A stretch of 64,000 nt of DNA from Planctomycetota bacterium. Lineage in GTDB: Bacteria > Planctomycetota > UBA1135 > GCA-002748355. The stretch's first letter is position 1. Each line of letters starts with the position of its first letter. The notes under the pieces were generated by a model, which ran no database searches, was not told the DNA's origin, and worked only from the letters and a program-made list of their open reading frames with translations. This document shows positions 54,255 through 61,726 of this stretch, one piece after another. The DNA lies in the NCBI GenBank assembly GCA_020638795.1, contig JACKHW010000004.1:124001-188000 (forward strand), read 5' to 3'. A program made the translations under genes and the position numbers.

Positions 54255-54836
54255 TCATCGCCGCACGGACGCGGCTCCGCAGGCCACCTCGAGCCACCGT
54301 GCCAGTTCGAGGGGAGATCGGGCGCGAGTCTCGGTAGTCGCCACATCGACGACGACGTCCGCGAACCGCGCAAGGATCGGACCACGGGTTCGCTCGAGTC
54401 GCCGACACTCGCCCTCGGGATCGAGGCCGGTGAGCCGCGGACGAGCCGCCTCGCCCGCCGTGGCCATCCGCCGGACGAGCACGTCGCACGGCGCACGCAA
54501 CCAGACACCCAGCCAGCCGGACGACGTGCGCAGTGTCGCGAGTCGCTCGCGGACCGTTCGGTTCTCGAGGCTGCCACCGCCGAGCGCCATGACCATGCTT
54601 TGCGGCAGGAGCCGTTCGTCGAGCCGCTCGATGATGGTCGCCGCCTCGATTCGCCGGAATGCCGCGACTCCGTCCTCCCTCAGCCACGCGCCCGCACTTC
54701 GGCCGGTCGCTTCCTCGATCGCCCGGTCGCTGTCCCAGAACGGGACACTCAGGAGCGCGGCGAGCTCGCGGCCGATGCTCGTTTTGCCGGTCGCACGCAG
54801 GCCGACGAAGTACACGGAGGGTCGCACTTCAGTCAT
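54255..54836 (-). CDS. aroK: Shikimate kinase
   Basis: The 193-residue product phosphorylates shikimate. It has Walker A GLRATGKTSIG (~12-22), the shikimate-binding DSDRAIEEATGRS, FRRIEA (FRxxE), ALGGGSLEN (GGG loop) and the lid ARPRLTG; length is close to the family's. It is 5 bases after aroDE in the same direction, so aroDE-aroK form one unit. Confidence 0.95.
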   Translation of the reverse strand: MTEVRPSVYFVGLRATGKTSIGRELAALLSVPFWDSDRAIEEATGRSAGAWLREDGVAAFRRIEAATIIERLDERLLPQSMVMALGGGSLENRTVRERLATLRTSSGWLGVWLRAPCDVLVRRMATAGEAARPRLTGLDPEGECRRLERTRGPILARFADVVVDVATTETRARSPLELARWLEVACGAASVRR

Positions 54837-54841
54837 GTTCG

Positions 54842-56377
54842 TCAGCCATGTTCACTGGAGCGGATCACCAGTGGTTCGTGACTCAACGGACCGAGGAGTC
54901 GATGCAGTGCCGGGATCGCAGGTGGACGCTCGTCGAGCACGAGTCGCAGTTGTTCTCTCGCTTGATGCAAGAACATCGTGAGCCCGCTCACCGCGGTCGC
55001 ACCGGCTGCGACCGCATGACAGAAGAGCGGGGTTCTCACAGGAGCATAGACGAGGTCCAAGACGACCATGCTGGCGTGCAGGCTCCGCGCATCGACGAGA
55101 CAATCCCCCCGAGACCCGCGTCCATCGCCTTGGCCAACAGGAGTCGCATGCACGAGGACGTCGGGATCGAACGCTTCGAAGACCTTCGGCCCGACGGGGT
55201 ACAACGACACCTCGTGTTCCTCGGCGAAGGCGCGAATTCCTTGACGCGACCGAACCGAGAGAGCGACTTCACACCCCAGATCTTCCAACGCGACGACTGC
55301 CGCCCGGGCGCTCCCCCCCGAGCCGAGGACGAGGGCGCGACGGCCGGCGAAGGCACCGCGGCGCGGTAGCGCTTCGCAGAGTGCGGCACGGATGCCGACG
55401 ACATCCGTGTTCTCACCACGAAGCCGACCGCTGTCGTGGATCAAAGTGTTGATCGCACCGCATGCGCGAGCAGCCGGACTCAGCTCATCACACAGTGGCA
55501 CGAAATGCTGCTTGAGCGGTGCGGTGATCGAAAGGCCAGCAAAGCGGTTTCCGAACGACGTGAGCACACGCAGTAACCGTTCTGGATCCTTGCTGTCGAA
55601 CGGCAAGTACGTCGGCGCCCCGGCGAGGTGTCGCTCGACGTGGTTGTGCAGTCGCGTCCCCAGGCTGTGCGACACGGGCGAACCCGCCAAGCCCCAGAAA
55701 CGCACCCGCTGTCTCATCGATCGAACGCGATAGATCTCGAGAGCTTCGAACAAGTCGGGCTGACCGGGAGCCGTCGCCGCATCCGCAGCGGTGTGGCAAT
55801 AGAGGAAGGGCGCGCCGCGCAAGACCGCGAGGAAGCGGCTCGCGATCCCGGGCTCACCCGCGAGAAACGCCACGAGTGGGACTTCGTAGCCGCGCGCATA
55901 GAGGGCGTCGAGCAGATCGAGATCGGCCGCGTCATAGGCGCGTAGCACGACTTTGAGCGCGTCGGGGTCACTCGCCGACATCCGATCGACGATGCCCATG
56001 AGGTCGCGAGGCGCGGTCCCGAAGCGATGAAAACTGCGCAACACGCGCACGTCGGCATCCGGGGGAGGACAGTACGGCTCCCAATGTTCGAGGTCGATCC
56101 ATGTCACGCCGCCGACCACCGCAGCCTGCAACAGACGACGACGTTCATCCGGATCGCCTTCGAAGACACCTCCGTCACTCGGCACCCGGCAGGCGACGAT
56201 CGTCGGTCCAGGAGTGCCGCGCAGCAAGGTCGAGACGGTGCCCGGATCGCTCCAGCGATCGAGCCTGTACTCGATGCAATCGGCGCCGCGCATGCGCGCA
56301 CGCCGAGCGACAGCGATGCCGTGGTCGACGGACGTCGGCATGATGCTCGCGACGAGACGGACCGCATCGACGGTCAT
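54842..56377 (-). CDS. aroDE: Bifunctional 3-dehydroquinate dehydratase (type I) / shikimate dehydrogenase
   Basis: The 511-residue fusion has a type I dehydroquinase at ~1-220 (ADCIEYRLDRWSD, IVACRVPSDGG, the SFHRF His segment and ALKVVLRAY with the Schiff-base Lys) and a shikimate dehydrogenase at ~225-500 (GSPVSHSLGTRLHN, GLSITAPLKQ with the catalytic Lys, INTLIHDSGRLRGENTD, and the NADP loop LVLGSGGSARAAV). It converts dehydroquinate to shikimate in two steps. Such fusions are common in plants and some bacteria including Planctomycetota. Its start overlaps the DUF2520 gene stop by ATGA. Confidence 0.93.
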   Translation of the reverse strand: MTVDAVRLVASIMPTSVDHGIAVARRARMRGADCIEYRLDRWSDPGTVSTLLRGTPGPTIVACRVPSDGGVFEGDPDERRRLLQAAVVGGVTWIDLEHWEPYCPPPDADVRVLRSFHRFGTAPRDLMGIVDRMSASDPDALKVVLRAYDAADLDLLDALYARGYEVPLVAFLAGEPGIASRFLAVLRGAPFLYCHTAADAATAPGQPDLFEALEIYRVRSMRQRVRFWGLAGSPVSHSLGTRLHNHVERHLAGAPTYLPFDSKDPERLLRVLTSFGNRFAGLSITAPLKQHFVPLCDELSPAARACGAINTLIHDSGRLRGENTDVVGIRAALCEALPRRGAFAGRRALVLGSGGSARAAVVALEDLGCEVALSVRSRQGIRAFAEEHEVSLYPVGPKVFEAFDPDVLVHATPVGQGDGRGSRGDCLVDARSLHASMVVLDLVYAPVRTPLFCHAVAAGATAVSGLTMFLHQAREQLRLVLDERPPAIPALHRLLGPLSHEPLVIRSSEHG

Positions 56378-57357
56378 CGGGCCGCGCCATCGCTATCGCC
56401 GACGCTGTCGCTGTCGTTATCGCTGTCGTCGTCGCGCACCTCGCCCGCGAGGAGCGTTCGAATCCGTGCCGCCGCGGCATTTTCGAGCCCGCCGCGTATC
56501 GCGACTTCGAGGGCCGCGGTCATCACCGCGACGTAGAGCGGTTCGAAGGAGCTGCCACGCAACGCGTCGAGGTGCCGGCGTACGACAGCGAACTCCCCTC
56601 GCCTCACGGGTCCGGTCAGCGCTGCCTCGGGTGTGGCGCGTGCCAATCCCTGACATGCGCTACTGGCGAGGCTGCGAGCGACGTCGAGCCCGAGACGATC
56701 GTCGCTGGCTGCAGCGAACATCCGAGCCGCAACATCGACGAGGGCGGTCACGCCGTTACTCGCGAGTGCAGCCGCCGCGTGATACAGCGACGAGTCGAGA
56801 CTCCCGACCCACGTAGGCCGCATACCCAGCGAGTTCGCCAGGGCAGTCAACGGAACCTTCGCCGCGGGATCCCCGGAGAGCACACACGGAGCATCGACGA
56901 GGAACTCCGCGCTACCCGCAACGGCCGGCACGCTCGCGAGCGGGTGCATGCGCGCGAGCGCAGGGCCTCGCCCTTCGAGCGCGGCGAGCACGGAGCAGTC
57001 GTGCGCCCCGGACACATGCGCGACGACCTTCACTCCTTTCAGGTCGAGGCTTGAAAGTCGCTTCGCGAGGGTCGCGATCGCGACGTCAGACACCGCGAGG
57101 AGCACGATGTCGGCAGTCGCGAGTTCTTCGAAGCGTAGGGCTCTACCGCACGCCGACAGCGCCTGCACCTCGCGACGGGCCCAGCAGCCGATCCACCGAA
57201 GTCTACGTTTCGCGGGTCCAGCGTTGTCGTCGGGCGTCGTCGCGAGGGCACTCGCGAAGGCACTCGCGACACGCCCCGCACCGAGGATCGCGACCGAGTA
57301 CGCCCCCCCGGCGGAATCGCGTTCTCCCCCGCTCTGCGGATTCGTCGTGCCACCCAT
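56374..57357 (-). CDS. Rossmann/DUF2520 oxidoreductase-like protein
   Basis: The 327-residue product has a Rossmann site VAILGAGRVASAFASAL (~21-37), VLLAVSDVAIATLA, then ARMHPLASVPA and a C-terminal helical domain (SLYHAAAALASNGVTALVDVAARM) of the DUF2520 type. The fold is like ketopantoate reductase-related enzymes, whose family is often found beside pan genes; panC is three genes away here. Its extreme C-terminus is an acidic DDDSDNDSDSVGDSDG run from a simple-sequence stretch. The stop overlaps aroDE by ATGA. A 16-bp palindrome lies 6 bases upstream of its start. Confidence 0.75.
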   Translation of the reverse strand: MGGTTNPQSGGERDSAGGAYSVAILGAGRVASAFASALATTPDDNAGPAKRRLRWIGCWARREVQALSACGRALRFEELATADIVLLAVSDVAIATLAKRLSSLDLKGVKVVAHVSGAHDCSVLAALEGRGPALARMHPLASVPAVAGSAEFLVDAPCVLSGDPAAKVPLTALANSLGMRPTWVGSLDSSLYHAAAALASNGVTALVDVAARMFAAASDDRLGLDVARSLASSACQGLARATPEAALTGPVRRGEFAVVRRHLDALRGSSFEPLYVAVMTAALEVAIRGGLENAAAARIRTLLAGEVRDDDSDNDSDSVGDSDGAAR

Positions 57358-57363
57358 GGCACG

Positions 57364-57379
57364 CGATCCTGCAGGATCG
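57364..57379. promoter_or_regulatory. 16-bp perfect palindrome at the ribosome site of the DUF2520-aroDE-aroK unit
   Basis: CGATCCTG directly followed by CAGGATCG, six bases upstream of the start codon. An operator or mRNA hairpin at this place could control the whole unit. Confidence 0.45.
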
Positions 57380-57565
57380 TCGGCGGCGAGTCGAGACCGA
57401 GCAATTCTGCAGATTCGTGGGAATTCCCCGGCCGGTTTTCAGCGAGCCCGTTGCATGGGAGATGGGCTCGGGTCGTTCGGGAACGCTCGGCGGGAACGGC
57501 TTCCGGAAACGCTGAGCGGGACGCGCGGTGCGAGGGTGCGTCCGATCCCGACACGATCTCGGTCC

Positions 57566-57591
57566 GAGAGAGAGAGAGAGAGAAGAGAGAA
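57566..57591. repeat. (GA)n simple-sequence tract
   Basis: About 26 bases of alternating G and A with one interruption (GAAG). It lies between the spoVG terminator-like hairpin and the DUF2520 start; as RNA from the minus strand it would be a pyrimidine (UC) tract. Confidence 0.85.
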
Positions 57592-57611
57592 CGACAGAGC
57601 AACCCAAACGC

Positions 57612-57649
57612 ATCCGGATCGGTCGCGTCCCCTCGTGACCGGTCCGGAT
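57612..57649 (-). terminator. Terminator-like hairpin after spoVG
   Basis: ATCCGGATCGGTC and GACCGGTCCGGAT form a 13-bp stem with a single mismatch (a G-U pair on the plus strand) and a 12-base loop. It lies 30 bases after the spoVG stop and is followed on the minus strand by GCGTTTGGGTTG and then the UC tract; on the plus strand it is followed by CTTTT, so it may work in both directions. Confidence 0.55.
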
Positions 57650-57679
57650 CTTTTCATCCGTTGTGCTGTGGGGCTCGAG

Positions 57680-58195
57680 TCAGTCCGATGTCGCTTCGCC
57701 GAATCCACTTCGACGATTCCGAGAAGCGCGCGGATCGATCGTCTCGTCGAGATCGAGGCGAAAGTCATCGTCGAAGTCGTCGAACGATGGCGGGACGTAT
57801 CCTTCCTGGCGCGAGGCCTCGAGCTCGCGTTCGTAGGCCTCGAGGATCGCTCGCTGCAAGCTGTCGCGTGCCCGGGCATGAATCGGGTGAGCGACGTCCG
57901 CATAGAGGCGTCGCACGCGTGGGGACGAGTCACTGCGTGGGGAGTCGGCAGCGATGCGTCGGCCGCAGTCGTTGCAGTAGCGCGAGCGAATCGCGTTCTT
58001 CGTGCCGCACGACGGACAGCGAGTCATGAGCTTGCGCGATGGCATCGCGACGAAGAGGCCGCGCGGCCCTTCGATGATGCGCAGATCACGAATCGCGATC
58101 TCGTCATCGAGCGTGACGGAACAGAAGGCTCGCAGCTTTTCACCGCCTTTCTGATCCGGCGGTAGGAGGCGAACCCGGACTTCGGAGATCTTCAT
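57680..58195 (-). CDS. spoVG: SpoVG-family RNA/DNA-binding regulator with an inserted zinc ribbon
   Basis: The 171-residue product starts MKISEVRVRL and has the SpoVG core AFCSVTLDDEIAIRDLRIIEGPRG followed by LFVAMPSRK (~48-55). Where normal SpoVG continues directly to the RDIAHPI motif, a CxxC...CxxC zinc ribbon is present (C60, C63, C74, C77) with an acidic linker, then YADVAHPIHARARDSLQRAI (~98-117) restores the SpoVG end, and a long acidic tail follows. In Bacillus SpoVG regulates division and development and binds nucleic acid. ATG 58195 has a GAAGGTGG ribosome site. It lies 33 bases after ispE, an ispE-spoVG neighbourhood also seen in Bacillus. Confidence 0.9.
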   Translation of the reverse strand: MKISEVRVRLLPPDQKGGEKLRAFCSVTLDDEIAIRDLRIIEGPRGLFVAMPSRKLMTRCPSCGTKNAIRSRYCNDCGRRIAADSPRSDSSPRVRRLYADVAHPIHARARDSLQRAILEAYERELEASRQEGYVPPSFDDFDDDFRLDLDETIDPRASRNRRSGFGEATSD

Positions 58196-58228
58196 CGCCG
58201 TAACCACCTTCGTAGGCGCCGACTTCTC

Positions 58229-59209
58229 TCACGGGATTCGCTGCACCGCCCGCGCCCCGGTCGTGACCGATCGCGCAGCGAGCACGCGAATCGGGGCGAC
58301 TTCGTCGTGCGACGCTGCGAGCGAACCGACCGCGGATTCGAGCACGGACCGTTGCTTCGCGTGGCCGTGAGCATCCGACGTAACTGCAAACAGTGTCGAA
58401 CCGCTGCCCGACAGATGGAGGTCCACCGCGCATGCTCGAGACAAGTCGTTCCGTAGCGCGTCCAACTCGGGATACGCTCGCATCGCTGCAGCGGTGAGGT
58501 CGTTGAAAACACCTGCGAGTCCTCCATCCGCAATGACCGCGACGGTCTGAGGGTTCGCGACGGGTTCCGGGAACCCGGAGGCCGACGCTGATTCGTCGGA
58601 TCCTATCGACGGCGCGCGGCGGTTCAACTCGCGATGCCAACGCGAAAAGACTCGCCCAGTGTCGCAATGCAGCGCGGGCAGGATCAGTACGAAGTACAGA
58701 CGTGGCTCGGCGGAGCACGGCGTCGGTTCATCGCCCCGCCCACGAGCGAAGGCGCGCCCGCCGCGCACGAAGAACGGCACGTCGGCACCGAGCTCGCGGC
58801 CCAGCGACTCGAGTCGATCGAGAAGGTCGGGACTCTCGATATCGAGATTCGCCGCGGCGGCAACGAGGCGAAGCGCGGCAGCCGCGTCGGCGCTCCCGCC
58901 GCCCAGACCGGCACCCGCGGGGATGCGCTTCTCGAGAAAGAAGCGCCCTCCGATGTCGAGGTCCAAGGTCCGCTGCAGCAGGCGCGCCGCGCGCAGCACC
59001 AGGTTGTCGTCCCCTGCGGGCACGACACTCGGAGCGTCCTGAAGGGACAGCGTGAACTCGCCGCTCGTTCCGACTTCGAACGCGATGTCCTCACCGAAAT
59101 CGATCTCGTCGAACAGCGTGTCGAGATCGTGGTAGCCATCCTCGCGCTTCCCTCGGACGGCGAGGGAGAGGTTGATCTTGGCAAAGGCGCGGGTGCGCAA
59201 CTTCGGCAT
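58229..59209 (-). CDS. ispE: 4-diphosphocytidyl-2-C-methyl-D-erythritol kinase
   Basis: The 326-residue product is a GHMP kinase in the MEP isoprenoid pathway. It has the N-terminal AFAKINLSLAVRGKREDGYHDL, the ATP loop PAGAGLGGGSADAAAALR (~97-114), LGADVPFF, and a C-terminal LHLSGSGSTLFAV. The length is a little over normal, with an Ala/Ser-rich insert near ~215. It overlaps panC by one base (TGATG). Confidence 0.95.
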   Translation of the reverse strand: MPKLRTRAFAKINLSLAVRGKREDGYHDLDTLFDEIDFGEDIAFEVGTSGEFTLSLQDAPSVVPAGDDNLVLRAARLLQRTLDLDIGGRFFLEKRIPAGAGLGGGSADAAAALRLVAAAANLDIESPDLLDRLESLGRELGADVPFFVRGGRAFARGRGDEPTPCSAEPRLYFVLILPALHCDTGRVFSRWHRELNRRAPSIGSDESASASGFPEPVANPQTVAVIADGGLAGVFNDLTAAAMRAYPELDALRNDLSRACAVDLHLSGSGSTLFAVTSDAHGHAKQRSVLESAVGSLAASHDEVAPIRVLAARSVTTGARAVQRIP

Positions 59210-60099
59210 CAGGGAGTACTCCCGCGCACGTCATCGCTGTGAACCGTCGCGGTGCCCTCCGAAAGACTGTCGAGCGGATAGTTGTCGAGCAACCGCGTCG
59301 TCTCCATGCGAGCGACGACGAGGATGCGGCCGGGCCCGACGGGATCCTGCAGTTCTTCGAAACTCGATGTGCTCCGGAGTTCGACGTACTCGAGGTCGAA
59401 ACCATGCAGATGCTCGCGCACCATCGCACGAAGCCGTTCGGCTCGTCGCTCACCCCCTTGCCACGCGCGAGCCGCAAGAACCAATGCCTCGTGGATTTTG
59501 GGCGCACGCATCCGCGCCTCGCGATCGAGATAGCGATTGCGCGACGACATCGCGACGCCGTCGTCTTCGCGCACGATCTCGCACCCCACCACCTCGACCG
59601 GTATCGACAGATCGTCGACCATGCGGCGAATGACGAGGAGCTGCTGCATGTCCTTCCAGCCGAAATAGGCCCGCGTCGGCTCGAAGAGTCCGAAGAGCTT
59701 GGCGACGACGGTCGTCACGCCCGCGAAGTGTGTCGGTCGCCGCGCACCTTCGGCAGCCGTGACGAGCGGACCTTTGAGTTCGACGCGCGTTGCGAACTCC
59801 TCGGGATACAAATCCTCGTTCGTCCCGATCAGCACGAGATCCGAGCCGAGATCGCGAAGCATGGCCAAGTCCGCGTCCTCGGTGCGCGGATAGCTCTCGA
59901 AGTCTTCACCTGGACCGAACTGCTTCGGGTTGACGAAGATGCTCGCAGCACAAATGTCGTTTTCGCGCCGCGCACGCGCGACGAGTGCTCCATGTCCAGC
60001 ATGCAGCGCGCCCATCGTTGGCACGAACCCGCACGATGCTCCACGAGGAAACGCACGACGGAAGCGTCGAAGGTCTGCCTGACTACGAGCGATCTTCAT
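59209..60099 (-). CDS. panC: Pantothenate synthetase
   Basis: The 296-residue product condenses pantoate with beta-alanine through a pantoyl-adenylate. It has the HxGH motif in FVPTMGALHAGH, SIFVNPKQFGPGEDF and YPRT, YFGWKDMQQL, and the KMSKS-like MSSRNRYL. Size is normal. It lies 9 bases after folK and overlaps ispE by one base. No panB or panD is in the window. Confidence 0.96.
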   Translation of the reverse strand: MKIARSQADLRRFRRAFPRGASCGFVPTMGALHAGHGALVARARRENDICAASIFVNPKQFGPGEDFESYPRTEDADLAMLRDLGSDLVLIGTNEDLYPEEFATRVELKGPLVTAAEGARRPTHFAGVTTVVAKLFGLFEPTRAYFGWKDMQQLLVIRRMVDDLSIPVEVVGCEIVREDDGVAMSSRNRYLDREARMRAPKIHEALVLAARAWQGGERRAERLRAMVREHLHGFDLEYVELRSTSSFEELQDPVGPGRILVVARMETTRLLDNYPLDSLSEGTATVHSDDVRGSTP

Positions 60100-60108
60100 C
60101 GCGGAAGT

Positions 60109-60585
60109 CTAGTGGGTCGCGTCCGAAGTGACACCTTCCAACTCGCGGCGCCAACACTCCCAGGTCGGCAGGGTAGTGAAGCACGGCCGTAGGAAGGTGC
60201 GCCGCCAGAGCCGAGGATGCGGAAGCGTGAGCCTCGCTCCGCGCATGGTCGTACGGGCGACTGCGAGGAGATCGATGTCGATGCGTCGCGCGGAGTTTCG
60301 GTGCAGTCGATCGCGCCCGCGGCTGTCCTCGAACGCACGAACGGCGTCGTAGAGACGCCACGGAAGAAGCGACGCGCGAAGATCGACGAGACTGTTGAGA
60401 TAGGGACCGCGGTCCGAGGGCGAGGTCACGCCCGTCGTCCACGCCTCCGTTTCGACGACGTCGGAAATCGCGACGACTTGACCGTGCCGAGAGAGTTCTC
60501 GGATCGCCCCATCGAGCTCGCTCTGGCGATCGCCGAGGTTGCTGCCGAGCGCCAGGAGCGTGCGAACCACGAACGATTCGTTCAC
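60109..60585 (-). CDS. folK: 6-hydroxymethyl-7,8-dihydropterin pyrophosphokinase
   Basis: The 158-residue product has LLALGSNLGDRQSEL (~9-23), YLNSLVDL and RRIDIDLLAV, the HPPK signature positions, and normal length for a short HPPK. It transfers pyrophosphate to the pterin in folate synthesis. The start codon overlaps the pssA stop by ATGA. Confidence 0.92.
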   Translation of the reverse strand: MNESFVVRTLLALGSNLGDRQSELDGAIRELSRHGQVVAISDVVETEAWTTGVTSPSDRGPYLNSLVDLRASLLPWRLYDAVRAFEDSRGRDRLHRNSARRIDIDLLAVARTTMRGARLTLPHPRLWRRTFLRPCFTTLPTWECWRRELEGVTSDATH

Positions 60586-61580
60586 GCGCGTCCCGGGTCG
60601 CGCGCGGACTCGGTCTCGGCCCCGTTCTCGTCGAGTTCGATGAACTCGTCCCCCTCGTCGTCATCGTCGAGATCTTCGAAGACGGGCGCACGCTTGCCGG
60701 TCACGAAACGCCACACGCCCAGGATGGGTCCGCTCATCAAGTAGAGGAGACTCAGCGCGAACAACACGATCTGCCATTCGAGAACGAACAGGATCAACAG
60801 CACGACCGCGGCGACGAGGTGCGCGAAGTTCTTGCGCCCACGCAGCACACGATTGAGCAGGTGCGGGTAGGGCAGTCGACTGACCATGAACAGGCCGACG
60901 ACGAGCAACATCGCGGGCATCGCGAAGACGAGCCAGTCGTAGAGACGTTCGTCGTCGAACAGGAGGCGCGAAATCGAGTTCCTCTCGTTGCGTGCGCAGT
61001 AGAAGAGAATCAGCGACCCGATGATCGTGGCCGCCGCGGGGCTCGGCAGGCCGTCGAACTCGAGGTGACTCTTCTCGCGTGGATCGCGCACTTCGACGTT
61101 GAAGCGCGCAAGGCGCAACACGGCGAACAGTACGTAGAACGCAGCGAACAGGTAGTAGATCTTCGGATGGTACGGCAGGATCTCCCACGCCTCGGCGTCT
61201 GCGAACCGCGGCGCCATGTGGACGCTGATCACGAACTTCGCGAGCACTGCCGGCGCGATGCCGAACGTGACGACGTCGGCGAGACTGTCGAGTTGGGCCC
61301 CGAACTCCGTCGTCTGATGCGTCAAGCGCGCAACTTTGCCGTCGAGCCCGTCGAAGACCATCGCGAGGAAGATCAAGAGGCCCGCAGTCTCGACGGTGGC
61401 GAGTGCAGCACCCGCAAGCTGCCCATCCCCCACGAGCTGTGCAGCGTCGGTCGCTTTGACGATCGCGAGAAAGCCGCAAAACGCATTCCCGAGCGTCAGC
61501 AAGCTCGGCAGGAGCGGGACTCGCCTGAGATACCGGCGGACGGCGCGGCGCCGACGACGCGGCGTGGGTTCGGGATTCAT
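60582..61580 (-). CDS. pssA: CDP-alcohol phosphatidyltransferase (phosphatidylserine synthase)
   Basis: The 332-residue protein has the CDP-alcohol phosphotransferase signature DGKVAR-x8-G-x3-D-x3-D (residues ~79-105: FGAQLDSLAD) after a first helix (SLLTLGNAFCGFLAI). It has about eight membrane segments, ending with an acidic tail (DDDDEGDEFIELDENG). It resembles the PssA type II family that adds serine to CDP-diacylglycerol; a phosphatidylglycerol-type synthase is a possible alternative. It heads the unit pssA-folK-panC-ispE-spoVG. A 10-bp inverted repeat is 2 bases upstream of its start. Confidence 0.88.
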   Translation of the reverse strand: MNPEPTPRRRRRAVRRYLRRVPLLPSLLTLGNAFCGFLAIVKATDAAQLVGDGQLAGAALATVETAGLLIFLAMVFDGLDGKVARLTHQTTEFGAQLDSLADVVTFGIAPAVLAKFVISVHMAPRFADAEAWEILPYHPKIYYLFAAFYVLFAVLRLARFNVEVRDPREKSHLEFDGLPSPAAATIIGSLILFYCARNERNSISRLLFDDERLYDWLVFAMPAMLLVVGLFMVSRLPYPHLLNRVLRGRKNFAHLVAAVVLLILFVLEWQIVLFALSLLYLMSGPILGVWRFVTGKRAPVFEDLDDDDEGDEFIELDENGAETESARDPGRA

Positions 61581-61582
61581 CT

Positions 61583-61624
61583 CGCGTGATCGTACCGCGT
61601 CCTGCTCGCAATCGCGATCACGCG
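61583..61624. promoter_or_regulatory. Perfect 10-bp inverted repeat upstream of pssA
   Basis: CGCGTGATCG at 61583-61592 and CGATCACGCG at 61615-61624, with a 22-base spacer, lie 2 bases upstream of the pssA start. Centre-to-centre distance is 32 bp, close to three helical turns, so a regulator dimer pair could bind. It could instead be a terminator-like hairpin for the protease gene. Confidence 0.45.
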
Positions 61625-61726
61625 GCCTGGCACGACTTTGTCAGATTCCCGCACCCCGCTCGCGCTGCCTCTTCCCTCCGCTCGAACTCCGAGAAGCGCG
61701 GCGCGGAGACGACGGGGGGCACGAGG

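Larger units (their letters stand above)
57358..57679. other. Intergenic region, 322 bp, with palindrome, GA tract and hairpin
   Basis: No gene is supported here. It carries a 16-bp palindrome at 57364-57379, a (GA)n tract at 57566-57591 and a 38-base hairpin at 57612-57649, each listed on its own. It separates the pssA-to-spoVG unit from the DUF2520-aroDE-aroK unit, both on the minus strand, so the promoter of the latter should be in it; no convincing -35/-10 pair is seen. Confidence 0.6.

Noticed and set aside
61627..61645. Sigma-54-like box TGGCACGACTTTGT upstream of pssA.
   Set aside because: The GG-to-GC distance is wrong for a sigma-54 promoter, and the plus strand has no gene downstream.
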